A stretch of 5,440 nucleotides of DNA from an uncultured bacterium (GTDB taxonomy: Bacteria; Pseudomonadota; Gammaproteobacteria; Burkholderiales; Burkholderiaceae_E), in contig CAIPGD010000356.1 of NCBI GenBank assembly GCA_903864485.1, forward strand, positions 1-5,440. The letters are read 5' to 3'. The notes below the pieces were generated by a model. The model was not told the origin of the DNA. It did no database searches and was given only the letters and a program-made list of their open reading frames with translations. Shown piece by piece: positions 1-5,169 of the stretch. How positions within the stretch are numbered: the stretch's first letter is position 1; each line of letters starts with the position of its first letter. A program made the position numbers and the translations under genes.

Positions 1-380
1 GCGGGGTGGTCATTGGCAGGGTCACCGTGGGCAATATCGCCGCCAATGGTTCCGCGGTTACGCACCTGAGGGTCGGCAATCTGCTTGGCGGCGGCCGGCA
101 ACAGGCCCAGCTTCTCTTGCAGCAGGGTCGACGAGATCAGATCGTTCTCAACCGTCATCGCGCCAATACAGATGGTCTCGCCTTCCTCGCAGATTCCGCG
201 CAGTTCTTCGATCCGGTTAAGGTCGATCAAATGGGCGGGTTGAGCGAAGCGCAGCTTCATCATCGGCAGCAGGCTATGGCCTCCGGCGAGCAGTTTGGCT
301 TCTGAGCCCAGGCTGCCCAGCAGCGCAATGGCCTCGCCAACGGATTTGGGCGCGTGGTAATCAAATGCGGGTGGGATCAC
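1..380 (-). CDS. FAD-binding (medium) subunit of a molybdenum hydroxylase, CoxM/XdhB-like, N-terminal part only
   Basis: Partial gene: 126 codons from the start, then cut by the left window edge. The family is the FAD-binding subunit of xanthine dehydrogenase/CO dehydrogenase-type enzymes, which passes electrons from the Mo-cofactor subunit via 2Fe-2S clusters to FAD. Seen in the translation: the opening PPAFDYHAP (residues 3-11), the first FAD-pyrophosphate loop AGGHSLLPMMKLR (32-44), LIDLNRI (51-57), and the second FAD loop RNRGTIGGDIAHGDPAND (108-124). All are standard for this fold and in the usual order. The start is GTG at 380-378; GGAG lies 6 nt upstream of it on the minus strand, and no upstream in-frame ATG was seen. 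The Mo-binding and Fe-S subunits would be expected further left, outside the window. The substrate cannot be read from this subunit; the divergent ligJ suggests an aromatic or heteroaromatic acid, but CO dehydrogenase-like or other oxidations remain open. Confidence 0.9.
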   Translation of the reverse strand, partial: MIPPAFDYHAPKSVGEAIALLGSLGSEAKLLAGGHSLLPMMKLRFAQPAHLIDLNRIEELRGICEEGETICIGAMTVENDLISSTLLQEKLGLLPAAAKQIADPQVRNRGTIGGDIAHGDPANDHP

Positions 381-432
381 GGGCGTCTCCGAGAGGTTTT
401 CGCAGGTAATGGATGATCGTACGGTGGGCCGT

Positions 433-446
433 TGCCAATGTTGGCA
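433..446. promoter_or_regulatory. Perfect 14-bp inverted repeat, candidate operator
   Basis: TGCCAA-TG-TTGGCA: two perfect 6-bp arms around a 2-bp spacer, between two divergent genes. The symmetry does not extend past the arms. The position suits a dimeric regulator controlling both directions; which regulator family is unknown, as no regulator gene is in the window. Confidence 0.4.
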
Positions 447-530
447 CGAAATTGAGCGCGTCCAGGGTTTTCCCTAGGGCGCCGGGCGTGCAGATATCAT
501 CAGTCGAAGCGTTACCTGTGCTCATTCTTT

Positions 531-536
531 AGAAGG
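531..536 (+). promoter_or_regulatory. Ribosome binding site of ligJ
   Basis: AGAAGG lies 10 nt before the ATG at 547. The spacing is slightly long, but this is the only Shine-Dalgarno-like run upstream, and the ATG gives the exact N-terminus (MIIDCHGH) expected for the family. Confidence 0.6.
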
Positions 537-546
537 CATCACTACG

Positions 547-1587
547 ATGATCATTGACTGCCACGGTCATTACACGACCGCACCACTGGCCCTGGATGAC
601 TGGCGCAATCGTCAGGTCGCGGGGATCAAGGACCCGGCATTGATGCCGATGCCATCCGATTTGAAGATCAGCGATGACGCGTTGCGTGAATCCATCGAGA
701 CGAATCAGCTGGCATTGATGCGCAAGCGCGGGATTGACCTTACGGTTTTCAGTCCACGTGCCAGTTTTATGGCCCACCATATTGGGGACTTTCAGATTTC
801 GAGCACCTGGGCGGCGATTTGCAATGAGCTCTGCTTTCGCGTGAGCGAGTTGTTCCCGGACCATTTCATTCCGGCCGCGATGTTGCCCCAATCGCCCGGC
901 GTCGACCCCGCGACCTGCATCCCCGAGTTAGTCCGATGCGTCGAACAATACGGGAACGTCGCGATCAATCTGAACCCTGATCCGTCCGGGGGGCACTGGA
1001 CGAGTCCCCCATTGTCGGACCGCTACTGGTACCCGATCTACGAAAAAATGGTGGAGTACGAAATTCCGGCCATGATTCATGTCAGTACGAGCTGCAATGC
1101 CTGCTTTCATACGACGGGTGCGCATTATCTGAACGCGGATACCACCGCATTCATGCAGTGCTTGACCAGTGATCTCTTTACAGATTTCCCAACGTTAAAG
1201 TTTGTGATCCCGCACGGCGGCGGTGCCGTGCCTTATCAGTGGGGTCGATTCCGCGGCCTCGCCCAGGAACTTAAGAAGCCGTTGCTGAAAGACCATTTGT
1301 TGAACAATGTGTTTTTCGATACCTGCGTTTACCATCAGCCCGGCATCGACCTACTAACCAAGGTGATACCGATCAAAAACATTTTGTTCGCGAGCGAGAT
1401 GGTCGGTGCGGTGCGTGGGATTGACCCTGAGACGGGCGCTTATTTCGATGATACAAAGCGCTACATTGAGGCATCCGATCAACTCGATGATCAGGCACGC
1501 CATCTGATCTACGAGGGCAACGTCCGCCATGTCTATCCAAGACTCGACCGCGCGCTTCAGGCACGCGCTGTGCCAGCCAACCCTTAA
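547..1587 (+). CDS. ligJ: 4-oxalomesaconate hydratase, LigJ type (amidohydrolase superfamily)
   Basis: 346 residues, full length for LigJ. Family knowledge: LigJ is a zinc-dependent cytoplasmic member of the amidohydrolase superfamily that hydrates 4-oxalomesaconate to 4-carboxy-4-hydroxy-2-oxoadipate in the protocatechuate 4,5-cleavage (and gallate) pathway; an aldolase then yields pyruvate and oxaloacetate. Seen: the opening MIIDCHGHYTT with metal ligands H6 and H8, MIHVS with H178, HGGGAVPY with H223, and FASEM with E284. H6, H8, H178 and E284 fall at the same numbers as the zinc ligands I recall for Sphingobium LigJ. Long stretches such as FSPRASFMAHHIGDFQ (68-83), NLNPDPSGGHWTSPPL (141-156) and TTGAHYLNADTTAFMQ (189-204) also look LigJ-like rather than generic amidohydrolase. 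No signal peptide. A Bug-type binding protein follows after 16 bp, probably in the same transcript. The dioxygenase (LigAB), dehydrogenase (LigC), lactonase (LigI) and aldolase (LigK) are not in the window. A related hydratase acting on a similar tricarboxylate is the main alternative. Confidence 0.93.
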   Translation: MIIDCHGHYTTAPLALDDWRNRQVAGIKDPALMPMPSDLKISDDALRESIETNQLALMRKRGIDLTVFSPRASFMAHHIGDFQISSTWAAICNELCFRVSELFPDHFIPAAMLPQSPGVDPATCIPELVRCVEQYGNVAINLNPDPSGGHWTSPPLSDRYWYPIYEKMVEYEIPAMIHVSTSCNACFHTTGAHYLNADTTAFMQCLTSDLFTDFPTLKFVIPHGGGAVPYQWGRFRGLAQELKKPLLKDHLLNNVFFDTCVYHQPGIDLLTKVIPIKNILFASEMVGAVRGIDPETGAYFDDTKRYIEASDQLDDQARHLIYEGNVRHVYPRLDRALQARAVPANP

Positions 1588-1603
1588 TCGATAGAGTCAC
1601 CTG

Positions 1604-2629
1604 ATGAAATGTATCTCGCTTTTGACGTTGGGGTCTGGCCTCCGGCGCGTTCTCCCGGCCGTCTTGTCGCTGATCGCGGCGTCCGCGATGACGGCAGGCG
1701 TTGCGACGTCTGCAAGCGCTCAGACGGAATATCCCAACCGAACTATTCGTTTCCTCGTTCCGTACCCGCCTGGTGGACCGACAGATCTGATGGCGCGCTT
1801 ATTGCAGCCAGAGCTTCAGACGCGTCTCGGAGCGACGGTGATCGTCGAGAACAAGGCCGGCGCTGGTGGCAACCTCGGCACGGCCGAAGTTGCCCGTCAG
1901 GCACCCGCAGATGGCTACACGCTCTTGTTGGCAGCGAGTGGTCCCATGGCTGTTAATCCGACACTCTTCAAATCCCTGCCGTTCGATCCGCAGGCCGACC
2001 TCGCGCCTGTGATTCAGATTTCGTCGTTCCCGCTAGTTTTAGAAGTGCATCCTTCAATCCCCGCGCGCACGCTTAAGGAATTCATGGCGCAGGCAAAGGC
2101 CAATCCCGCTGGCTTCAGCTATGCGTCGGCCGGGAACGGAACGCCGCAACATCTGGCCGGAGAAATTTATAGTCGGGTCAGCGGTGTCGAATTGACCCAC
2201 GTCCCTTACCGGGGTGCTGGCCCTGCCTTGGTTGATCTTGTTGGGGGCCACGTCAAAGTGATGTTCGACATCATCGCCAGCTCACAGCAGCATATCGCTG
2301 CCGGAAAATTAATCCCAATCGCCATCACAGCCAGCAAGCGTAGCCCAACTCTTCCTGATGTGCCCACGATGGCCGAGGCGGGTTTGTCGAACTTCGAAAT
2401 CACCGCTTGGCATGGGATCGCAGTTCGATCGGGTACACCCGCACCAGTGATCGCCAAACTCAATTCGGTAATGAACCAAATTTTTAAAGAACCCGCCTTC
2501 AGGAAGAAGTGGGAGCAGTTGGGGACCCCCGCCGTGGGCGGAACGCCAGATGAGTTCGCAGCCTTGATTCGGTCAGAGTCGGTACGGCTAGGCCGCATCA
2601 TCCGTGAGTCGGGCGTTACGCCTGATTGA
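1604..2629 (+). CDS. Bug/TctC-family periplasmic tripartite tricarboxylate transporter substrate-binding protein
   Basis: 341 residues, normal for the family. Bug proteins are periplasmic binding proteins that capture carboxylates and related small molecules, either for a TctAB membrane transporter or as sensors. Seen: a 39-residue signal peptide with R14-R15, a hydrophobic core at about 16-34 and cleavage after ASA (A39|Q40). The mature chain has Bug hallmarks in order: VPYPPGGPTD (52-61), ENKAGAGGN (82-90), ADGYTLLLA (102-110), SAGNGTPQHLAGE (175-187), VPYRGAGPAL (200-209) and LPDVPTMAEAGL (250-261). The ATG at 1604 has only a weak GAG 7 nt upstream; a start at M29 would destroy the signal peptide, so 1604 is preferred. 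The gene lies 16 bp behind ligJ and is probably cotranscribed, so its ligand may be an aromatic acid or a tricarboxylate of that pathway. No TctA or TctB gene is present, as is common for Bug genes. The exact ligand cannot be deduced. Confidence 0.93.
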   Translation: MKCISLLTLGSGLRRVLPAVLSLIAASAMTAGVATSASAQTEYPNRTIRFLVPYPPGGPTDLMARLLQPELQTRLGATVIVENKAGAGGNLGTAEVARQAPADGYTLLLAASGPMAVNPTLFKSLPFDPQADLAPVIQISSFPLVLEVHPSIPARTLKEFMAQAKANPAGFSYASAGNGTPQHLAGEIYSRVSGVELTHVPYRGAGPALVDLVGGHVKVMFDIIASSQQHIAAGKLIPIAITASKRSPTLPDVPTMAEAGLSNFEITAWHGIAVRSGTPAPVIAKLNSVMNQIFKEPAFRKKWEQLGTPAVGGTPDEFAALIRSESVRLGRIIRESGVTPD

Positions 2630-2658
2630 TCGGGTCAGGTTAGAACGGCAAATCTCGA

Positions 2659-2677
2659 ATCCACAAAAACTGTGGAT
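2659..2677. repeat. Perfect 7-bp inverted repeat made of two opposed DnaA-box cores
   Basis: ATCCACA (2659-2665) and TGTGGAT (2671-2677) are exact reverse complements separated by 5 nt. The right arm belongs to the perfect DnaA box at 2671-2679. The left arm extended to nine bases, GAATCCACA (2657-2665), matches TTATCCACA at 7 of 9. The pair could form a small hairpin or two inverted protein sites. Confidence 0.6.
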
Positions 2678-2679
2678 AA
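2671..2679 (-). promoter_or_regulatory. DnaA box, perfect consensus
   Basis: TGTGGATAA on the plus strand is the exact complement of the consensus DnaA box TTATCCACA. It lies in non-coding DNA, 12 bp (start to start) from a second box in the same orientation. Confidence 0.65.
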
Positions 2680-2682
2680 CTT

Positions 2683-2691
2683 GGTGGATAA
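2683..2691 (-). promoter_or_regulatory. DnaA box, 8 of 9
   Basis: GGTGGATAA corresponds to TTATCCACC, one mismatch from the consensus, in the same orientation as the box at 2671-2679. It is also the left part of a short palindrome, GGTGG-ATAA-CCACC (2683-2696). Confidence 0.5.
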
Positions 2692-2776
2692 CCACCTTCA
2701 GGGCGGGTTGAAACGACCGGTGAGTGGATTTTGGGGTGGCTTGCCTGTTTTTTGGTCAAAACTTAAACCCCTTTTA

Positions 2777-2789
2777 AATCAATTACTTG
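2777..2789 (+). promoter_or_regulatory. Integration host factor (IHF) consensus match
   Basis: AATCAATTACTTG fits the classical IHF consensus WATCAANNNNTTR at every defined position, and an AT run (CTTTTAA) sits just to its left. It lies between the DnaA boxes. Short consensus matches do occur by chance; position is the main argument for function. Confidence 0.45.
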
Positions 2790-2850
2790 TTACGCCCAGT
2801 TGGGTTTTGCGGGAGGGTTGTAGGGGAGGCTGAAGGGTGCGGCGCTATTC

Positions 2851-2859
2851 TGTGGATAG
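2851..2859 (-). promoter_or_regulatory. DnaA box, 8 of 9
   Basis: TGTGGATAG corresponds to CTATCCACA, one mismatch at the first position, in the same orientation as the two left-hand boxes and about 170 bp from them. It lies about 80 bp upstream of the M14 gene start. Confidence 0.45.
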
Positions 2860-2939
2860 ACGTTTGGCGAAGCACATCGGTTTGCTGTGGTCAAGTCGGA
2901 ATATCGATAGGATCCTGAATTGCGTTCGGGTCAACAGGA

Positions 2940-3770
2940 ATGATTGTGAGAAGACTGGTCCTTTGGGTTTTTCTGTTGCTTACCGCTAATCAGGCCCTCG
3001 CTACGGGATTTTGTTCTGATTTTCAGCGTCGTTTGATCGGGATTGCGCCGGCGGTCTGCCAGCGCGCTGACCTCAAGGCTTCCGACGCGAAATCGGTTCG
3101 TGGACGCCCGCTTTACTTGACGGATGTGCGAGGAGGCGAAGCGAGGCTGCGGGCGCTGGTGATCGGCGGCATCCACGGAGACGAGTTATCGTCGACTGCG
3201 CTCGCGCTCAAGTGGATTGAATTGGCTCGAGTGACACCCGCGCAAACCGAATGGCGATTTGTACCAGCGCTCAATCCCGATGGGTTGCTCACTCAACCTG
3301 GCCGTCGGACGAATGCGAATGGTGTCGATCTAAACCGTAATTTTCCGACCAAGAACTGGGCTAGAGAGGCGCCTGTTTACTGGGAGCAACGAACCCGTCG
3401 GGATCCTCGTCGCTGGCCTGGGCGGGCGCCACTTTCCGAACCAGAGACGCAATTCCTGATGCGCCAGGTGGATGATTTTCGGCCCGATCTGATTGTCAGT
3501 ATTCATGCCCCCTACGGCGTTCTCGATTTTGATGGTCCGACGATTCCGCCCTCGAGGTTGGGTCGGCTTTATCTGGACCGCGTAGGAATCTTTCCAGGCT
3601 CGCTCGGCCATTTCGCCGGCGTTGACCGAAATATCCCAGTCGTCACGATCGAGCTTTCCCACCACCTGCGCGCGCCCGTGGACGCCGAGGTGCGGCAGAT
3701 GTGGCTTGATCTTCAGCGCTGGATTTCTGAGCGCGGCATGGAACGACTGTCTGGGTCCCAGTCGTCCTAA
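2940..3770 (+). CDS. M14-family zinc peptidase, MpaA-like murein peptide amidase with signal peptide
   Basis: 276 residues from the ATG at 2940. Family knowledge: MpaA hydrolyses the gamma-D-Glu-meso-Dap bond of murein tripeptide during cell-wall recycling; the related M14 enzyme Csd4 trims periplasmic murein in Helicobacter. Seen: zinc ligands H79 and E82 in GGIHGDE, NPDG (112-115), the MpaA-type block RTNANGVDLNRNFPTKNW (123-140) with R133, SEPETQ (166-171), third zinc ligand H189 in VSIHAPYG, and likely catalytic E238 in VTIELSHH. The N-terminus (RRLVLWVFLLLTANQALA) looks like a signal peptide cut near A19-L20-A21, so the mature enzyme is probably periplasmic, unlike E. coli MpaA, which is cytoplasmic. 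C25 and C40 could form a disulfide. AGGA (2936-2939) abuts the ATG but lies 6 nt before an in-frame GTG at 2946, so GTG 2946 may be the true start, two residues shorter. The stop overlaps that of the convergent M16 gene. A D,L-carboxypeptidase role is the main alternative. Confidence 0.88.
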   Translation: MIVRRLVLWVFLLLTANQALATGFCSDFQRRLIGIAPAVCQRADLKASDAKSVRGRPLYLTDVRGGEARLRALVIGGIHGDELSSTALALKWIELARVTPAQTEWRFVPALNPDGLLTQPGRRTNANGVDLNRNFPTKNWAREAPVYWEQRTRRDPRRWPGRAPLSEPETQFLMRQVDDFRPDLIVSIHAPYGVLDFDGPTIPPSRLGRLYLDRVGIFPGSLGHFAGVDRNIPVVTIELSHHLRAPVDAEVRQMWLDLQRWISERGMERLSGSQSS

Positions 3771-5077
3771 GGCGACGTTTTGTTCTCGGCTTTGGCGAGG
3801 CTGCGTTCGACAGTTTTCATCGGGTTGAAACGCCCAGCTTTACCAACGACCGACAGGGTCGGCGTCGTTCGAAGCATCTCGATGGCGGCCCGCTCGAGGT
3901 CAGCGCACTGCACCTGGGCGATGCGCTCAAGTTGCTGTTCGACAGTCCAGACTGATCCCCGGAACATCAGGTCGCGAGCAATTGATTCCGCAGTCCCGAG
4001 TGGGCGCTCCAGATTCATCAACAACATGGCGCGATGTTGATTTCGAGCCCGTTCAAGGTCATCGGGATCGATGCCTCGGGCAAGGCGACTAATCTCTTCG
4101 CAGGTGACTTCGAGCAGTGCTTTCAGGTTACGCGGTGCGACGCCAGCGCTGATTTGAAATAGCCCACAGTCCTCGTGACCTTCCGCCCATGCGTCGATCG
4201 CATAGGCTAGCCCACGTCGCTCGCGTACCGCCTGGAAGAGCGGCGACGACATGCCGCCACCGAACAGTTCTGCCAGCATTTCGAAGACGGGGTATCGCTC
4301 ATCGGACCGGCCTGGAATCGGCCATCCCAAGACCAGGGTGACTTGGGCAAAGTCACCTGGGCGATGCCGGTACCCTCCGACATATTGCGCATTCTCGGGC
4401 CGTTGACCGATTGTTCCGGCTGGCAGATCGCCAAAATGTCGAGTGACCAACTCCTGGAATTGCTGGTGTTCGATCGCTCCGGCACCGACTACCAGTAGAT
4501 TCGAGCCGACATGGTGCTGAGCGATCCATTCGGTAAAACGATCGCGCTGAACGGTTCGGATGACTTCTGGGTCACCCAGGATAGGTCTGCCAAGCGCTTG
4601 ATCAGGATACGCGGCACGGTCGAAGCCTTCCTGAACGAGGTCATGCGGGTCGTCGGCTGCTTCGGCGATCTCCTGCAGGATCACTTCGCGTTCGCGTTCG
4701 ATTTCCTCGGGTGGGAAGGTCGAGTCGCGTACGACATCGGCCAACAGGTCGACTGCCATTGGTGCCTGCTCGCCCAAGAGCGACAAGTAATAGGCGGTGT
4801 GGTCCCGCGCAGTCCAAGCATTCATTGAGGCGCCCACACGCTCTGCTTCAAAGGAGATGCGTCGAGCGTCACGCCGGCGGGTTCCCTTAAATGCCATGTG
4901 CTCCATGAAGTGCGCTAGCCCACCAAGTTCAGCGGGTTCGTGGCGTGATCCAACCCGGAGCCAGACTCCGATCGCGGCGGATCGTAATCCTGGTAGCCGG
5001 GCGGAGGCGATGACGAGGCCATTGGGCAAAGTTTGTGTTTCAAGATCCATTGCGTCATTGTCGCCGATTGTGTTCAC
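3767..5077 (-). CDS. M16-family zinc metallopeptidase (processing-peptidase/YmxG-like)
   Basis: 436 residues from a GTG start at 5077-5075; typical for the short single-unit M16B group. These enzymes are zinc peptidases related to mitochondrial processing peptidase beta and cleave peptides or small proteins within a closed chamber. Seen: the inverted zinc motif HFMEH (H56, catalytic E59, H60) with E136 exactly 76 residues after H60, as expected for the family. The C-terminal M16 half has GGGMSSPLFQAVRERRGLAY (273-292), with the R and Y residues (around R287/R288 and Y292) that contribute to substrate binding and catalysis. All catalytic residues are therefore present. I see no signal peptide, so it is probably cytoplasmic. 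The start is uncertain: neither GTG 5077 nor ATG 5050 (residue 10) has a good Shine-Dalgarno, and ATG 5050 gives MDLETQTLPNG, closer to usual family beginnings. The gene converges with the M14 gene and is divergent from HU. The substrate is unknown. Confidence 0.93.
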   Translation of the reverse strand: MNTIGDNDAMDLETQTLPNGLVIASARLPGLRSAAIGVWLRVGSRHEPAELGGLAHFMEHMAFKGTRRRDARRISFEAERVGASMNAWTARDHTAYYLSLLGEQAPMAVDLLADVVRDSTFPPEEIEREREVILQEIAEAADDPHDLVQEGFDRAAYPDQALGRPILGDPEVIRTVQRDRFTEWIAQHHVGSNLLVVGAGAIEHQQFQELVTRHFGDLPAGTIGQRPENAQYVGGYRHRPGDFAQVTLVLGWPIPGRSDERYPVFEMLAELFGGGMSSPLFQAVRERRGLAYAIDAWAEGHEDCGLFQISAGVAPRNLKALLEVTCEEISRLARGIDPDDLERARNQHRAMLLMNLERPLGTAESIARDLMFRGSVWTVEQQLERIAQVQCADLERAAIEMLRTTPTLSVVGKAGRFNPMKTVERSLAKAENKTSP

Positions 5078-5169
5078 CGGGCGGGCTGCACCTGCGATAC
5101 GATTCTAGTTTCGATATTCAGGTTCGAGCGTTTAGGTCTTTTTGGTGATTGTTAGAGGAGCATAATTCA
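5078..5169. promoter_or_regulatory. Divergent intergenic region between the M16 peptidase gene and the HU gene
   Basis: 92 bp (119 bp if the M16 gene starts at ATG 5050) must hold the HU promoter and probably the M16 promoter. TACGAT at 5098-5103 is a possible -10 for HU, but the best upstream TTCACC is 19 bp away, so I do not assign a promoter firmly. No strong palindrome was seen. Confidence 0.4.
5154..5160 (+). promoter_or_regulatory. Strong ribosome binding site of the HU gene
   Basis: AGAGGAG ends 9 nt before the ATG at 5170. It is the best Shine-Dalgarno in the window, which suits a highly expressed nucleoid protein, and it fixes the start. Confidence 0.8.

Larger units (their letters stand above)
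381..546. promoter_or_regulatory. Divergent intergenic region between the molybdenum hydroxylase gene and ligJ
   Basis: This 166-bp gap separates two divergent starts, so promoters in both directions must lie here unless a gene is transcribed from further away. It holds the perfect inverted repeat at 433-446, a palindrome-rich patch at about 464-483 (AGGGTTTTCCCT, CCCTAGGG and GGCGCC overlap or abut), and a -10-like TATCAT at 495-500 facing ligJ. I found no convincing -35 partner for TATCAT at 16-18 bp, so the promoter assignment is weak. No reading frame of interest lies here. Confidence 0.5.
2630..2939. other. 310-bp non-coding gap with DnaA-box cluster, AT-rich stretch and IHF-like site (origin-like)
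   Basis: No credible gene lies here. The left part has DnaA-box matches at 2671-2679, 2683-2691 and a degenerate, oppositely oriented one at 2657-2665. The centre (about 2745-2795) is richer in A and T and contains a perfect IHF consensus at 2777-2789. A further 8/9 DnaA box is at 2851-2859. Clustered DnaA boxes beside an AT-rich stretch with an IHF site are the layout of proteobacterial origins. Against a chromosomal oriC: dnaA, dnaN, gidA/mnmG, rpmH and parAB are not nearby, and only two boxes are strong and adjacent. Alternatives are a DnaA-titration site or DnaA control of the downstream M14 gene. I see no convincing terminator for the Bug gene. Confidence 0.4.

Noticed and set aside
6..305. 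Plus-strand open frame of 99 codons at the left edge
   Set aside because: It is antisense to the molybdenum hydroxylase FAD subunit, whose minus-strand translation contains both FAD loops; the plus-strand peptide resembles nothing.
464..483. Palindromic patch AGGGTTTTCCCT / CCCTAGGG / GGCGCC as an operator or terminator
   Set aside because: The short overlapping GC-rich symmetries are individually likely by chance and no T run follows; only mentioned within the intergenic entry.
529..891. Minus-strand open frame of 120 codons
   Set aside because: It lies opposite the highly conserved LigJ coding sequence and has no recognisable motif.
2206..2601. Minus-strand open frame of 131 codons
   Set aside because: It is a shadow of the Bug-family gene, whose conserved blocks are read on the plus strand across the same bases.
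2733..2756. Possible Rho-independent terminator for the Bug gene (GGC-TT-GCC followed by a T run)
   Set aside because: The stem is only 3 bp and about 110 bp beyond the stop; it is too weak to call.
2998..3024. Lipoprotein signal around C25 of the M14 peptidase
   Set aside because: The residues before the cysteine are T-G-F, which do not fit a lipobox; an ordinary signal peptidase I site after ALA is a better fit.
5098..5103. TACGAT as a -10 box for the HU gene
   Set aside because: The nearest -35-like element is 19 bp away and matches poorly, so no promoter was annotated as its own feature.
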